Made by a program: the position numbers and the translations under genes
Notes under the pieces: generated by a model
The model's database searches: none
What the model saw: only the letters and a program-made list of their open reading frames with translations
What the model was told of the DNA's origin: nothing
Shown: piece after piece, positions 7,312 through 14,148 of the stretch
Position numbering within the stretch: the first letter of the stretch is position 1
Layout: each line of letters opens with the position of its first letter
Assembly (NCBI RefSeq): GCF_001426405.1
Contig: NZ_LMEP01000022.1
Span: forward strand, 520,066 to 584,065
Direction of reading: 5' to 3'
Origin: Streptomyces sp. Root1304
Lineage (GTDB): Bacteria; Actinomycetota; Actinomycetes; Streptomycetales; Streptomycetaceae
DNA length: 64,000 nucleotides

Positions 7312-9357
7312 TCAGCTGGGGCGCATCCTGAACTCGTAGGCGTCCGGGAGTGGTTCGTCGGTGAGCCGGGACCACGTCTCGCCCAGGATCTCCGCGCCTT
7401 CGCGCAGGTCCGCCACCTCGAAGCCCTCGTCGAAGACCCCGCGCGCCGCCTCCGGTCTGCCCTCGGCCAGCAGGATGCGGATCTCCAGGAGCCGGAACGC
7501 CCCGCTCCCCCGGATCTCCTCCGGCAGCCGCGCCCAGAGCTTCCGGGCCCCGTCCGCCCGGCCGTTGGCGAGCAGCGCCGTCACTGCCTCGCGGCCGAGG
7601 GCGGCGCCCACCGCGGTCCCGCGCGTCGCGCCCCCGCCGCCTTCGGGCCCTTCGGTGAGGGCGTCACCGCCGGGTTCCGTACCGCCCGCGTCGCCCTCGG
7701 GGTCCACCCGGTCCCCGCGCTCCTCGTAGTCCTCGAACGCCTCCACGAACCGGTCCGCCGCCCGCTCCGGATGCCCGTCCACCTCGTCGGCCACAGCGAG
7801 GCAGTGGAGCAGCGGCCAGCGTTCGCGCGCCTGCTTCAGGCCGCGCTCCCAGCTGCGTACCGCCTGGGCCCGGTCCCCGGCGTGCCACTGCGCGATGCCG
7901 AGGTGGTACTCGGTGGACGGGTCCGCCGGGGCGGTCTCCAGCATGTCCCGCCAGGGCACCGCGACCAGCGGCGCGCCCGGTGCGCGGCCCGCCGGCGGCG
8001 GCGGCAGGACGCCGGTGCGGAGGAGTTCGCGCCATGGCCGCTGCTCCGGTCCGAGCGTGGACGCGGGGAACGGAGTACCGGGCAACTCCAGTCGGTCCCG
8101 CAGGACTTCGAGCGCTCCCCAGCCGGATCCGGCCGCGAGGACCTCGTCCGGCGCGGTGTCGGCCGCGCCCTCGCGCCAGGCCGTGTACGCGGCGTGGACC
8201 GCCGCCCCCGGGAGTGCGGCCGCCAGCCGCTGTTCCACGTCGGCGCGGGCCGCCGTCCAGTCCTCGCCGAGTGCCGTGGCCGGGTCGGCGGCGAGCGGTC
8301 CGTACGCCTCCAGCCAGCTGAACTCCTCGCCGCCCCCGAGCTCCAGGTGTTCCAGCTGGGTCCGGGCCAGCCCGGCCTGGATCTCGGCGTATCCCGGCGT
8401 GCCGGGTTCCGTCAGCCACTCCTGCCAGCGGCGGCCGCCCCGCTCGGTGCCCCACACGAAGAGCTTGCGCCCGCGCAGCGCCCCGGTGGAGGTCTGGACG
8501 AGGCCCGTGCCGTCCGCGTCCAGCGCGGCGATCCAGCGGCGCCGCCCCTCGGGCAGGTCGTAGAACCAGTCGGCGGCGTGGGGGCTGTTCAGCGGATACG
8601 TGCGGTCGACGCCGTCCTCGGCGGACGGTACGGGAACCCGGTGCAGCCCCCGGTCGTAGCCGTGGTGCCAGGCGGCCTCGGCGGGCGCGAGGACCCTGCG
8701 GTCCTCGGGGACGGCCGTGTTGGACCACCAGTAGACCGGGGCGACGCGCTCGTGCGGGTTGCGGATGCGGACCCCGACGTACAGGAAGTCCGAGCCCTCC
8801 GGGAGCCACAGGTCGACCTGGAACGGCAGGTCGCGCAGTCGCTCCCACTCCCAGAGGCGGAGCATCGGCCCGCCGTCGGGCGCGCGGACGGTCGCCGCGT
8901 GCAGGGGCGAGCAGGACAGGGTGGTGTGGCCGGTGGCGCCGATGTTCCACTCGATGCCACCGGAGAACCAGGCGCCGTTGAGCGCGAACGCGGCGGGCTG
9001 GAACACGGGGTTGCGGTAGAGGAGTTCACGTCCGGTGGGCTTGTGGAGGAGGGAGTGGATCCGGCCGCCGAGGCCCGGGAGCACGGTCGCCCGGAGGCGG
9101 TCGTTCTCGATCACGATCGTGTCGATGTCCGCGGGGGTGCGCGTACGGCCGTAGCCGTCGCGCACGGGGGCGGGCAGCAGGCTGCGCAGGGGCGCCCGTC
9201 CGATGCCCCGGGCCATGTCGCGCGGGAGTCCCGCGAGGGTCCGCGCGTCGACCGCGTGGGCCCCGGCGCCGGCGGGCGCCCGCAGTGCGGGAAGGGGGTT
9301 GTCCGGGCCCAACGGGGCCGCGGGCAGCGTCAGTACGGCACGTCGTACGGTCGTCAT
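7312..9357 (-). CDS. DUF5107/galactose-mutarotase-like protein with C-terminal TPR region
   Basis: The first 400 residues match the DUF5107 family, a beta-sandwich related to aldose epimerases. Characteristic text includes IENDRLRATVLPGLGGRIHSL, VFQPAAFALNGAWFSGGIEWN and GHTTLSCSPLH. The remaining part is helical with TPR-like repeats, such as EYHLGIAQWHAGDRAQAVRSWERGLKQA. Such proteins are thought to act on glycans or glycosylated substrates, but the family's reaction is not established. The ATG at 9357 is used. An in-frame GTG five codons upstream is equally possible because neither start has a clear ribosome-binding site. There is no signal peptide, so it is probably cytoplasmic. Confidence 0.82.
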   Translation of the reverse strand: MTTVRRAVLTLPAAPLGPDNPLPALRAPAGAGAHAVDARTLAGLPRDMARGIGRAPLRSLLPAPVRDGYGRTRTPADIDTIVIENDRLRATVLPGLGGRIHSLLHKPTGRELLYRNPVFQPAAFALNGAWFSGGIEWNIGATGHTTLSCSPLHAATVRAPDGGPMLRLWEWERLRDLPFQVDLWLPEGSDFLYVGVRIRNPHERVAPVYWWSNTAVPEDRRVLAPAEAAWHHGYDRGLHRVPVPSAEDGVDRTYPLNSPHAADWFYDLPEGRRRWIAALDADGTGLVQTSTGALRGRKLFVWGTERGGRRWQEWLTEPGTPGYAEIQAGLARTQLEHLELGGGEEFSWLEAYGPLAADPATALGEDWTAARADVEQRLAAALPGAAVHAAYTAWREGAADTAPDEVLAAGSGWGALEVLRDRLELPGTPFPASTLGPEQRPWRELLRTGVLPPPPAGRAPGAPLVAVPWRDMLETAPADPSTEYHLGIAQWHAGDRAQAVRSWERGLKQARERWPLLHCLAVADEVDGHPERAADRFVEAFEDYEERGDRVDPEGDAGGTEPGGDALTEGPEGGGGATRGTAVGAALGREAVTALLANGRADGARKLWARLPEEIRGSGAFRLLEIRILLAEGRPEAARGVFDEGFEVADLREGAEILGETWSRLTDEPLPDAYEFRMRPS

Positions 9358-9532
9358 TGATCCATGGAACACGCCGGGGCCCGTCCTGACCAGGGGTTCT
9401 CCACGTCAGGCTTCGGTAAAGGAGAGGGTCCGGAGGACGGGAAATTCCCGGGCGCGGGGACGGGGACGCGCCTAGGGTGGAGTCGGTGCGCCGCCCGGCG
9501 GCCGGGGAGCCATGGCACTGGGAGTACGAGGA

Positions 9533-9865
9533 ATGGGCACGCAGCACACCTACCGGGTCATCGTGCGCGGCACGTTCGAGGGTCTGTCGGAGGAGAGCCG
9601 GACCCGGCTGCTCGCCGAGGTCGACCAGCACGGGCTGACCGCGATGCAGTTCACGGAGGAGGGCTCGCTCGCCTACGACCGGACGCTGAAGCACTTCTCG
9701 TACCGCCTGGTCGTCGTCTCCGACGCCGAGGACGGCGACGAGATGGCGGGGGCGCTCGCGGAGGACCGGGTGGAGACGGCGCTCGGGGAGCTGGGGCACG
9801 GGTACAAGGGGCTGCGCTCGACGGTGACCGACCTCGACACGATGAAGATCAACTACAAGCGCTGA
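9533..9865 (+). CDS. DUF6204-family conserved protein
   Basis: The 110-residue protein has the DUF6204 pattern: HTYRVIVRGTFEGLSEESRTRLL at the start, FTEEGSLAYDRTLKHFSYRLVV in the middle and LDTMKINYKR at the end. It looks like a small alpha/beta ferredoxin-like fold. The family is common in actinomycetes and has no assigned function. The internal ATG (GTQHTYRV) is preferred to the ATG seven codons earlier because family members begin at this point. A 13-bp palindrome (9438-9450, GGGAA-A-TTCCC core) lies about 80 bp upstream and could be a regulatory site. Confidence 0.75.
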   Translation: MGTQHTYRVIVRGTFEGLSEESRTRLLAEVDQHGLTAMQFTEEGSLAYDRTLKHFSYRLVVVSDAEDGDEMAGALAEDRVETALGELGHGYKGLRSTVTDLDTMKINYKR

Positions 9866-9904
9866 GGGTCCGGGGCGCGGGGCCGGGGCGGCGGGCCGGG
9901 GTGC

Positions 9905-10005
9905 GGAGTCGGGGTGGGGCTCCGGCTCCGGTCCCGGGTTGCGCCGTGAATCGGGAGTCGGGGTGGGGCTCCGGCTACGGTCCCCGTCCCGGGTTGTGCC
10001 GTGGA
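9905..10005 (+). repeat. Direct duplication of about 49 bp in an intergenic region
   Basis: Two near-identical copies lie in tandem, beginning GGAGTCGGGGTGGGGC at 9905 and again at 9954. The second has a short insertion. They fill most of the 240-bp gap between the DUF6204 and thioesterase genes, just upstream of the thioesterase promoter region. Confidence 0.75.
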
Positions 10006-10106
10006 TCACGATGGCCTCCCGGAGCCGCACTCCCTAGGATGATTGAGCCTTACATCTTTCTTCCTGGTGTACGCGTCTACGCCCCCTGTTCGAGGAGACC
10101 GATCCC

Positions 10107-10910
10107 GTGACCACCGGCATCGTCGCGCGCGAGAGCTACTACGAGCGGACCGGCGAGAACCGCCACAAGCCCACCGCCCACGCCGGCGGCGCGTGGAGCG
10201 CCGACGAACAGCATTTCAGCCCCCTCGCCGGGCTCGTCGTCCACGAGATCGACCGGTACCTCGCGCGGCGGCCCGGGAACCTGACGCTCGCGAGGATCAG
10301 CTACGACATCCTCGGCCGCATCGCCCTCGACGAGTGCGAGATCACCGTCGAGACGGTGCGTCCGGGCCGGACCATCGAGCTCCTCGAAGCCGTCGTGGTC
10401 ATCGACGGCCGTCCGGTCGTCCGCGCCCGCGCCTGGCTGCTGGCCTCCCTCGACACCTCCGCCGTGGCGGACAGCCCCGTCGCGCCCCTCCCGGCCCCCG
10501 AGACGCTGGAACCGTGGGCGATGGGCGCGGCGTGGGGCGGCGGTTACGTCTCCTCCATCGACGTCCGCCGTACGCCCCCGGCCCGCAGGGGCCGCACGAC
10601 GGCCTGGATCTCCTCGCACCTGGACCTGGTCGCGGGCGAACCGAGCAGCCCCCTGGCCTCGTACATCGCGCTCGTGGACACCGCGAACGGCGTCGCCGTG
10701 CAGCAGGACCCGGCCGAGTGGATGTTCCCGAACCTCGACCTGACGATCCATCTGCACCGTCAGCCGCGCGGCCCGTGGACCGGCCTGGACACCACGGCCA
10801 CCTTCGGCCCGACGGGGCAGGGACTGACCAGCAGCGTCCTGCACGACATCGAAGGACCGGTGGGGCGCGCGGAGCAGATCCTCACGGTCCGGCCGCAGCC
10901 GAAGGGCTGA
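10107..10910 (+). CDS. Thioesterase-family (double hot-dog, TesB-like) protein
   Basis: The 267-residue protein shows the acyl-CoA thioesterase II-like double hot-dog pattern. An N-terminal hot-dog carries FSPLAGLVVHEIDR and ISYDILGRIALDECEITVETVRPGRTIELLEA. A second carries SYIALVDTANGVAVQQDPAEWMFPNLDLTIHLHR. The latter text is typical of actinobacterial 'thioesterase family' proteins that hydrolyse acyl-CoA. The GTG start at 10107 follows GAGGAGA. The upstream TTACAT and TACGCG boxes could be promoter elements. The acyl chain preference is unknown. Confidence 0.85.
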   Translation: MTTGIVARESYYERTGENRHKPTAHAGGAWSADEQHFSPLAGLVVHEIDRYLARRPGNLTLARISYDILGRIALDECEITVETVRPGRTIELLEAVVVIDGRPVVRARAWLLASLDTSAVADSPVAPLPAPETLEPWAMGAAWGGGYVSSIDVRRTPPARRGRTTAWISSHLDLVAGEPSSPLASYIALVDTANGVAVQQDPAEWMFPNLDLTIHLHRQPRGPWTGLDTTATFGPTGQGLTSSVLHDIEGPVGRAEQILTVRPQPKG

Positions 10911-10969
10911 GCCGGGGGGCCGAGGGCGGTTGGCCGGCCACGGCCCGGCGCCCGGGGCCGTCGACCGCC

Positions 10970-11320
10970 TCACCGCCGGGCCGTCCGTACCCGTGCCGGG
11001 CAGGTCTCGCCCTTGCGGACGACTCCGATCATCACCGTGGTCCGCCGGTCGAGGCCCGTGCCGGCCGCCGGGTACTGCGTGCACACCTGCCACCTCGGCG
11101 GCCACAGCACCCGCCGGTCCCGGCCGCTCACGTCGTGCACGTCGAGCCGGGTACGGCGGTCCAGCCGGGTGAAGACCCGCCACAGGCCCCGGCCGAGGAA
11201 GTCGGGCATGGGGCGGGTCCCGGCCTCGCCGTCCGGCGCGGCGGCCTCCTCGGTCGAACCGACGGCCATGGCGGCGAGCGCGAGGACGGCCCCCGCGCCC
11301 ACGACGGCCCGCCGCCTCAC
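10970..11320 (-). CDS. Small exported protein with PASTA-like C terminus
   Basis: The GTG start overlaps the stop of the LapA-like gene (GTGA), so the 116-residue product is translationally coupled to it. The N terminus RRRAVVGAGAVLALAAMAVG is a signal peptide or membrane anchor. The C-terminal half (VLWPPRWQVCTQYPAAGTGL, then VMIGVVRKGETCP) follows the PASTA-like pattern, with a conserved W.VC.Q.PAAG and a terminal E.CP. The two cysteines probably form a disulfide outside the cell. The role is unknown; cell-envelope binding is a guess from the fold. Confidence 0.65.
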   Translation of the reverse strand: MRRRAVVGAGAVLALAAMAVGSTEEAAAPDGEAGTRPMPDFLGRGLWRVFTRLDRRTRLDVHDVSGRDRRVLWPPRWQVCTQYPAAGTGLDRRTTVMIGVVRKGETCPARVRTARR

Positions 11321-11568
11321 TTCCGTCTCCGGGCGGCGAGGTAGTACCCGCAGATGCCGCCGAGCAGCGCGGTCGCCAGCAGGGCCACGTAGAGCGGCAT
11401 CGACACCTCGGGGATCAGGAGCCGGATCCTGACCTGGCGGGTGTTCTCGAAGATGAAGACGAGGGTGAGGATCGCGACGACGATCATCGCGATCCGGCCC
11501 GGCGTGAACGATTCGGCGAGCCGGGACCTGCCTCCGCCCGATGTCCGTGACGTGTCCTTGGGACTCAT
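11317..11568 (-). CDS. LapA-family (DUF1049) small membrane protein
   Basis: The 83-residue protein has two transmembrane helices (about residues 27-46 and 56-76). Between them lies the LapA motif FIFENTRQVRIRLLIPEVSMPL, where the ENTR..V.I.. element is diagnostic. A charged tail (RRRK) ends it. The ATG follows GGAGAGGGCC. In proteobacteria LapA helps lipopolysaccharide assembly. In a Gram-positive the role must be different and is unknown. It is the first gene of a two-gene unit with the PASTA-like protein. Confidence 0.82.
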   Translation of the reverse strand: MSPKDTSRTSGGGRSRLAESFTPGRIAMIVVAILTLVFIFENTRQVRIRLLIPEVSMPLYVALLATALLGGICGYYLAARRRK

Positions 11569-11678
11569 GCGCGGCCCTCTCCTCCGTCGTGGCGTCGGTC
11601 GTACCCGGCCACCGCCGTGGGACCAGAATGATGCGGGTGGGACCCCACCGTGACGGCATGGACCGCCGTACGGGTGAC

Positions 11679-11689
11679 TTGTCAGACAA
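11679..11689. promoter_or_regulatory. GntR-type operator TTGTCAGACAA upstream of the regulator gene
   Basis: This perfect 5-1-5 palindrome fits the TNGTNNNACNA pattern recognised by FadR-like GntR repressors. It lies 80 bp before the GntR gene. A copy differing only at the central base occurs at the start of the adenosine deaminase gene. Autoregulation is inferred. It also lies in the gap shared with the divergent lapA-like gene, so it may affect that unit too. Confidence 0.7.
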
Positions 11690-11768
11690 CGCGGGCCGAC
11701 TACCGTGGTGCCGGACACCGACGGACCCGGCGCGGGAACGAGCGCCGGAATCGACACGAGGAGCGGCC

Positions 11769-12629
11769 GTGGCGGTCAGCGGACACCGGCGGCGACCGGT
11801 CGTGGCGCTCTACGAGCGGATCGCGGACGCCGTGCACGACGGCACGTACCCGCCGGGGTCGACGCTCCCCTCCGAACCGAAGCTCGCGGCCGAGCTGGGC
11901 GTCAGCCGGCCGGCCCTGCGGGAGGCGCTGCTGCTGCTCCAGGAGGACGGGCTGCTGAGCGTACGGCGCGGGGTGGGCCGGACCGTCAACGACCGGCCGC
12001 CCCGACGCGGATTCGAGCAGGTCCAGCCGCTGGAGGAGCTGATCGGGGCGGGGACGCCGCTGCGGGTACGGGCCCTGGTGCGGACCTTCGAGGAGCCGAC
12101 CGACTTCACCACCCAGCACCTGCTGGCCCCGGCCCGCGCCGAGCTGCGGTTCTGGGAGTCGGTCCTGACCGGGGAGGGCGCGGCGGCGGCGCTGAGCCAC
12201 GAGTGGGCGGCGCCCGACGCGCTGCTCGACCGGGTGCACCCGGAGTTCGCGCGGGCGCTGCGGGCGACGGAGGCGGAGACGGAATCGCGCGCGGGCACGG
12301 GCGCCGGCGGCGGCACCGGAGCAGCCGGAGCAGCCGGAGCAGCCGGAGCAGCCGGAGCAGCGGACGGCGGGGCGGGGAGGTGCGGTTCCGCCGCCGTCTC
12401 GATGCTCTCGGTGCTGCTCGGGGCCTCGCGGGAGACCGCGCTCGGCGCTCACAGCGGGATCACGGCGACGCTGCTCGGGCGGCGGCGCGGTGAGCAGCTG
12501 CGGCGCCCGGCGGACACCCCCGCGGTGCTGATCACCCAGGTCGTACGGGTCGGGGACACTCCGGTCATGGCGGCGAAGCACATGCTGCCGACGGGTGCGC
12601 CGGCGCTGCCCGTACTCCAGTCCCACTGA
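11769..12629 (+). CDS. GntR-family transcriptional regulator, probable regulator of adenosine deaminase
   Basis: The N-terminal 70 residues are a GntR winged helix: ALYERIADAVHDGTYPPGSTLPSEPKLAAELGVSRPALREALLLLQEDGLL, then the RRGVGRTV wing. The C-terminal domain (about residues 85-286) resembles the UTRA-like ligand domains of HutC-type regulators, with ...ALGAHSGITATLLGRRRG and a VLITQVVRVGDTPVMAAKHMLP-like ending. It is interrupted by an Ala/Gly repeat. The GTG start follows GAGGAG. The gene directly precedes adenosine deaminase in the same orientation, and both carry the same palindrome. A purine nucleoside ligand is therefore a reasonable guess. Confidence 0.82.
   Translation: MAVSGHRRRPVVALYERIADAVHDGTYPPGSTLPSEPKLAAELGVSRPALREALLLLQEDGLLSVRRGVGRTVNDRPPRRGFEQVQPLEELIGAGTPLRVRALVRTFEEPTDFTTQHLLAPARAELRFWESVLTGEGAAAALSHEWAAPDALLDRVHPEFARALRATEAETESRAGTGAGGGTGAAGAAGAAGAAGAADGGAGRCGSAAVSMLSVLLGASRETALGAHSGITATLLGRRRGEQLRRPADTPAVLITQVVRVGDTPVMAAKHMLPTGAPALPVLQSH
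12316..12360 (+). repeat. Five perfect tandem copies of a 9-bp unit inside the GntR gene
   Basis: CCGGAGCAG is repeated five times without a mismatch and encodes Gly-Ala-Ala units between two parts of the ligand domain. Because the unit is a multiple of three, changes in copy number keep the reading frame and only alter linker length. Confidence 0.95.
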
Positions 12630-12749
12630 CCCGAACCCCTGGAACGGGGCGCTCCCGGCCGGGCCCGCCCCGCCCCTGGACCTCCCCGGCCTCCCTCTGT
12701 CGGGTCCGCCACACCACCCCCGCGCGCCCTTCGCGTACACTTCCCCGCC

Positions 12750-13838
12750 ATGCACTTGTCTGACAACCCTGCCACGCCCGCCGCCGCCACCGTCTCCGAG
12801 TGGATCCGCCGGGCCCCCAAGGCCGTCCTCCACGACCACCTCGACGGCGGCCTGCGCCCGGCGACCATCGTCGAGCTGGCGCGCGAGTGCGGCTACACCG
12901 CACTGCCGACGGAGGACCCGGCCGCGCTCGCGGTCTGGTTCCGGGACGCCGCGGACTCCGGTTCGCTGGAGCGCTACCTGGAGACCTTCGCCCACACCTG
13001 CGCGGTGATGCAGACCCGCGAGGCGCTGACGCGCATCGCGGCCGAGTGCGCCGAGGACCTGGCGGCGGACGGGGTGGTGTACGCGGAGATCCGCTACGCC
13101 CCGGAGCAGCACCTGGAGGGCGGGCTCACCCTCGACGAGGTCGTGGAGGCGGTGAACGACGGATTCCGCGAGGGCGAGCGCCGTTCCGGCGGTCGCATCA
13201 CCGTCCGCACGCTGCTGACCGGGATGCGGCACACGGACCGGTCGCTGGAGATCGCGCAGCTCACGGTCGCGCACCGGGACAAGGGCGTGGCCGGCTTCGA
13301 CATCGCCGGCGGCGAGATCGGCAACCCGCCGGCCCGCCACCTCCCCGCGTTCCAGCACCTGAAGCGGGAGAACTGCCACTTCACGATCCACGCGGGCGAG
13401 GCGGTCGGCGCGGAGTCGATCCATGAGGCCGTGCAGGTCTGCGGCACGGAGCGGATCGGCCACGGCGTGCGGATCACGGACGACATCGCCGAGGACGGCA
13501 CGCTGGGCCGGCTGGCCTCGTACGTCCGCGACAACCGCATCGCCCTGGAGGTCTGCCCGACGTCGAACCTCCAGACGGGCGCGGCGAAGGACTACGCCTC
13601 GCACCCGATCGACGAGCTGCGCCGCCTCGGGTTCCGGATCACGCTGAACACGGACAACCGGCTGGTCTCGGGCACCACCATGAGCGAGGAGTTCCAGCAC
13701 ATGGCGGACGCGTTCGGTTACGGCCCCGAGGTCTTCGAGGAGTTCACGGTCGCCGCACTGGAGGCCGCGTTCCTGCCCCTGCCGGACCGCCGGCGCCTCA
13801 TCGACGAGGTCGTCCGCCCGGGGTACGCGGCGCTCTAG
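12750..13838 (+). CDS. add: Adenosine deaminase
   Basis: The 362-residue protein has the zinc-hydrolase motifs of adenosine deaminases. HDHLDGG places zinc ligands at His28 and His30. HAGE supplies the third histidine and the catalytic glutamate. IGHGVR contains the catalytic His, and LNTDN corresponds to the Asp-containing zinc site (NTDD in many homologues). It converts adenosine to inosine in purine salvage. An 11-bp palindrome identical in its arms to one upstream of the neighbouring GntR gene overlaps codons 3-6, so the regulator probably represses it by binding at the translation start. The stop codon TAG is the left flank of a MITE-like insertion. Confidence 0.93.
   Translation: MHLSDNPATPAAATVSEWIRRAPKAVLHDHLDGGLRPATIVELARECGYTALPTEDPAALAVWFRDAADSGSLERYLETFAHTCAVMQTREALTRIAAECAEDLAADGVVYAEIRYAPEQHLEGGLTLDEVVEAVNDGFREGERRSGGRITVRTLLTGMRHTDRSLEIAQLTVAHRDKGVAGFDIAGGEIGNPPARHLPAFQHLKRENCHFTIHAGEAVGAESIHEAVQVCGTERIGHGVRITDDIAEDGTLGRLASYVRDNRIALEVCPTSNLQTGAAKDYASHPIDELRRLGFRITLNTDNRLVSGTTMSEEFQHMADAFGYGPEVFEEFTVAALEAAFLPLPDRRRLIDEVVRPGYAAL
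12756..12766. promoter_or_regulatory. Second copy of the GntR operator, over the start of add
   Basis: TTGTCTGACAA is palindromic. With its flanks (ACTTGTCTGACAAC) it matches the site upstream of the GntR gene at 13 of 14 positions. It starts 7 bp into the adenosine deaminase reading frame, which implies either repression by roadblock or a promoter very close to the start codon. Confidence 0.7.
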
Positions 13839-14011
13839 GGGCCTGTCGTCAAACTCCTGTCGTTGCCCGAAGGGCGGCCCCGCGGCGTCTGGTGCGTGCT
13901 CTCGGCGTGCCGGGCGGAAGACCTCGTACTGGACCGTACTCGGGCTTTCGCCCGGTGCGGCGAGAGCGCGTGCCAGGTGTCGCGGGGCAGACGGGAGTCT
14001 GACGACAGGCT
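13839..14011. mobile_element. 173-bp MITE-like imperfect palindrome flanked by CTAG
   Basis: The ends are inverted repeats, GGGCCTGTCGTCAAACTC on the left and a right end reading GCCTGTCGTCAGACTC on the other strand. The interior continues as one long imperfect palindrome centred near 13934: GGCGTCTGGTGCGTGCTCTC on the left pairs with GAGAGCGCGTGCCAGGTGTC on the right. CTAG occurs directly on both sides (13835-13838 and 14012-14015) and looks like a target-site duplication. No open frame is present, so it is non-autonomous. The remaining 137 bp up to 14148 show nothing I can name. Confidence 0.7.
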
Positions 14012-14148
14012 CTAGACGGCCGAGGCGGTACGCGAGGTCCGGAGCACGACCCCCTCCGGACCCGCACGGCGCCCCGCGCCCCGCGCCGCGTCACCTCCCC
14101 CGTCGCCGCGTCAGGTCCCGGCCCCACCCCGGGCGCCGCGCGCCCTTC

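Noticed and set aside
7039..9360. A 773-codon open frame on the plus strand opposite the DUF5107 gene
   Set aside because: It is rich in Arg, Gly, Val and Pro without any fold or motif, and mirrors the codon bias of the real gene on the other strand. GC-rich antisense frames of this length are expected.
11541..11768. An N-terminal extension of the GntR regulator
   Set aside because: The extra residues run through the regulator's own operator and have no conserved character. A GTG with a GAGGAG site begins the winged helix properly.
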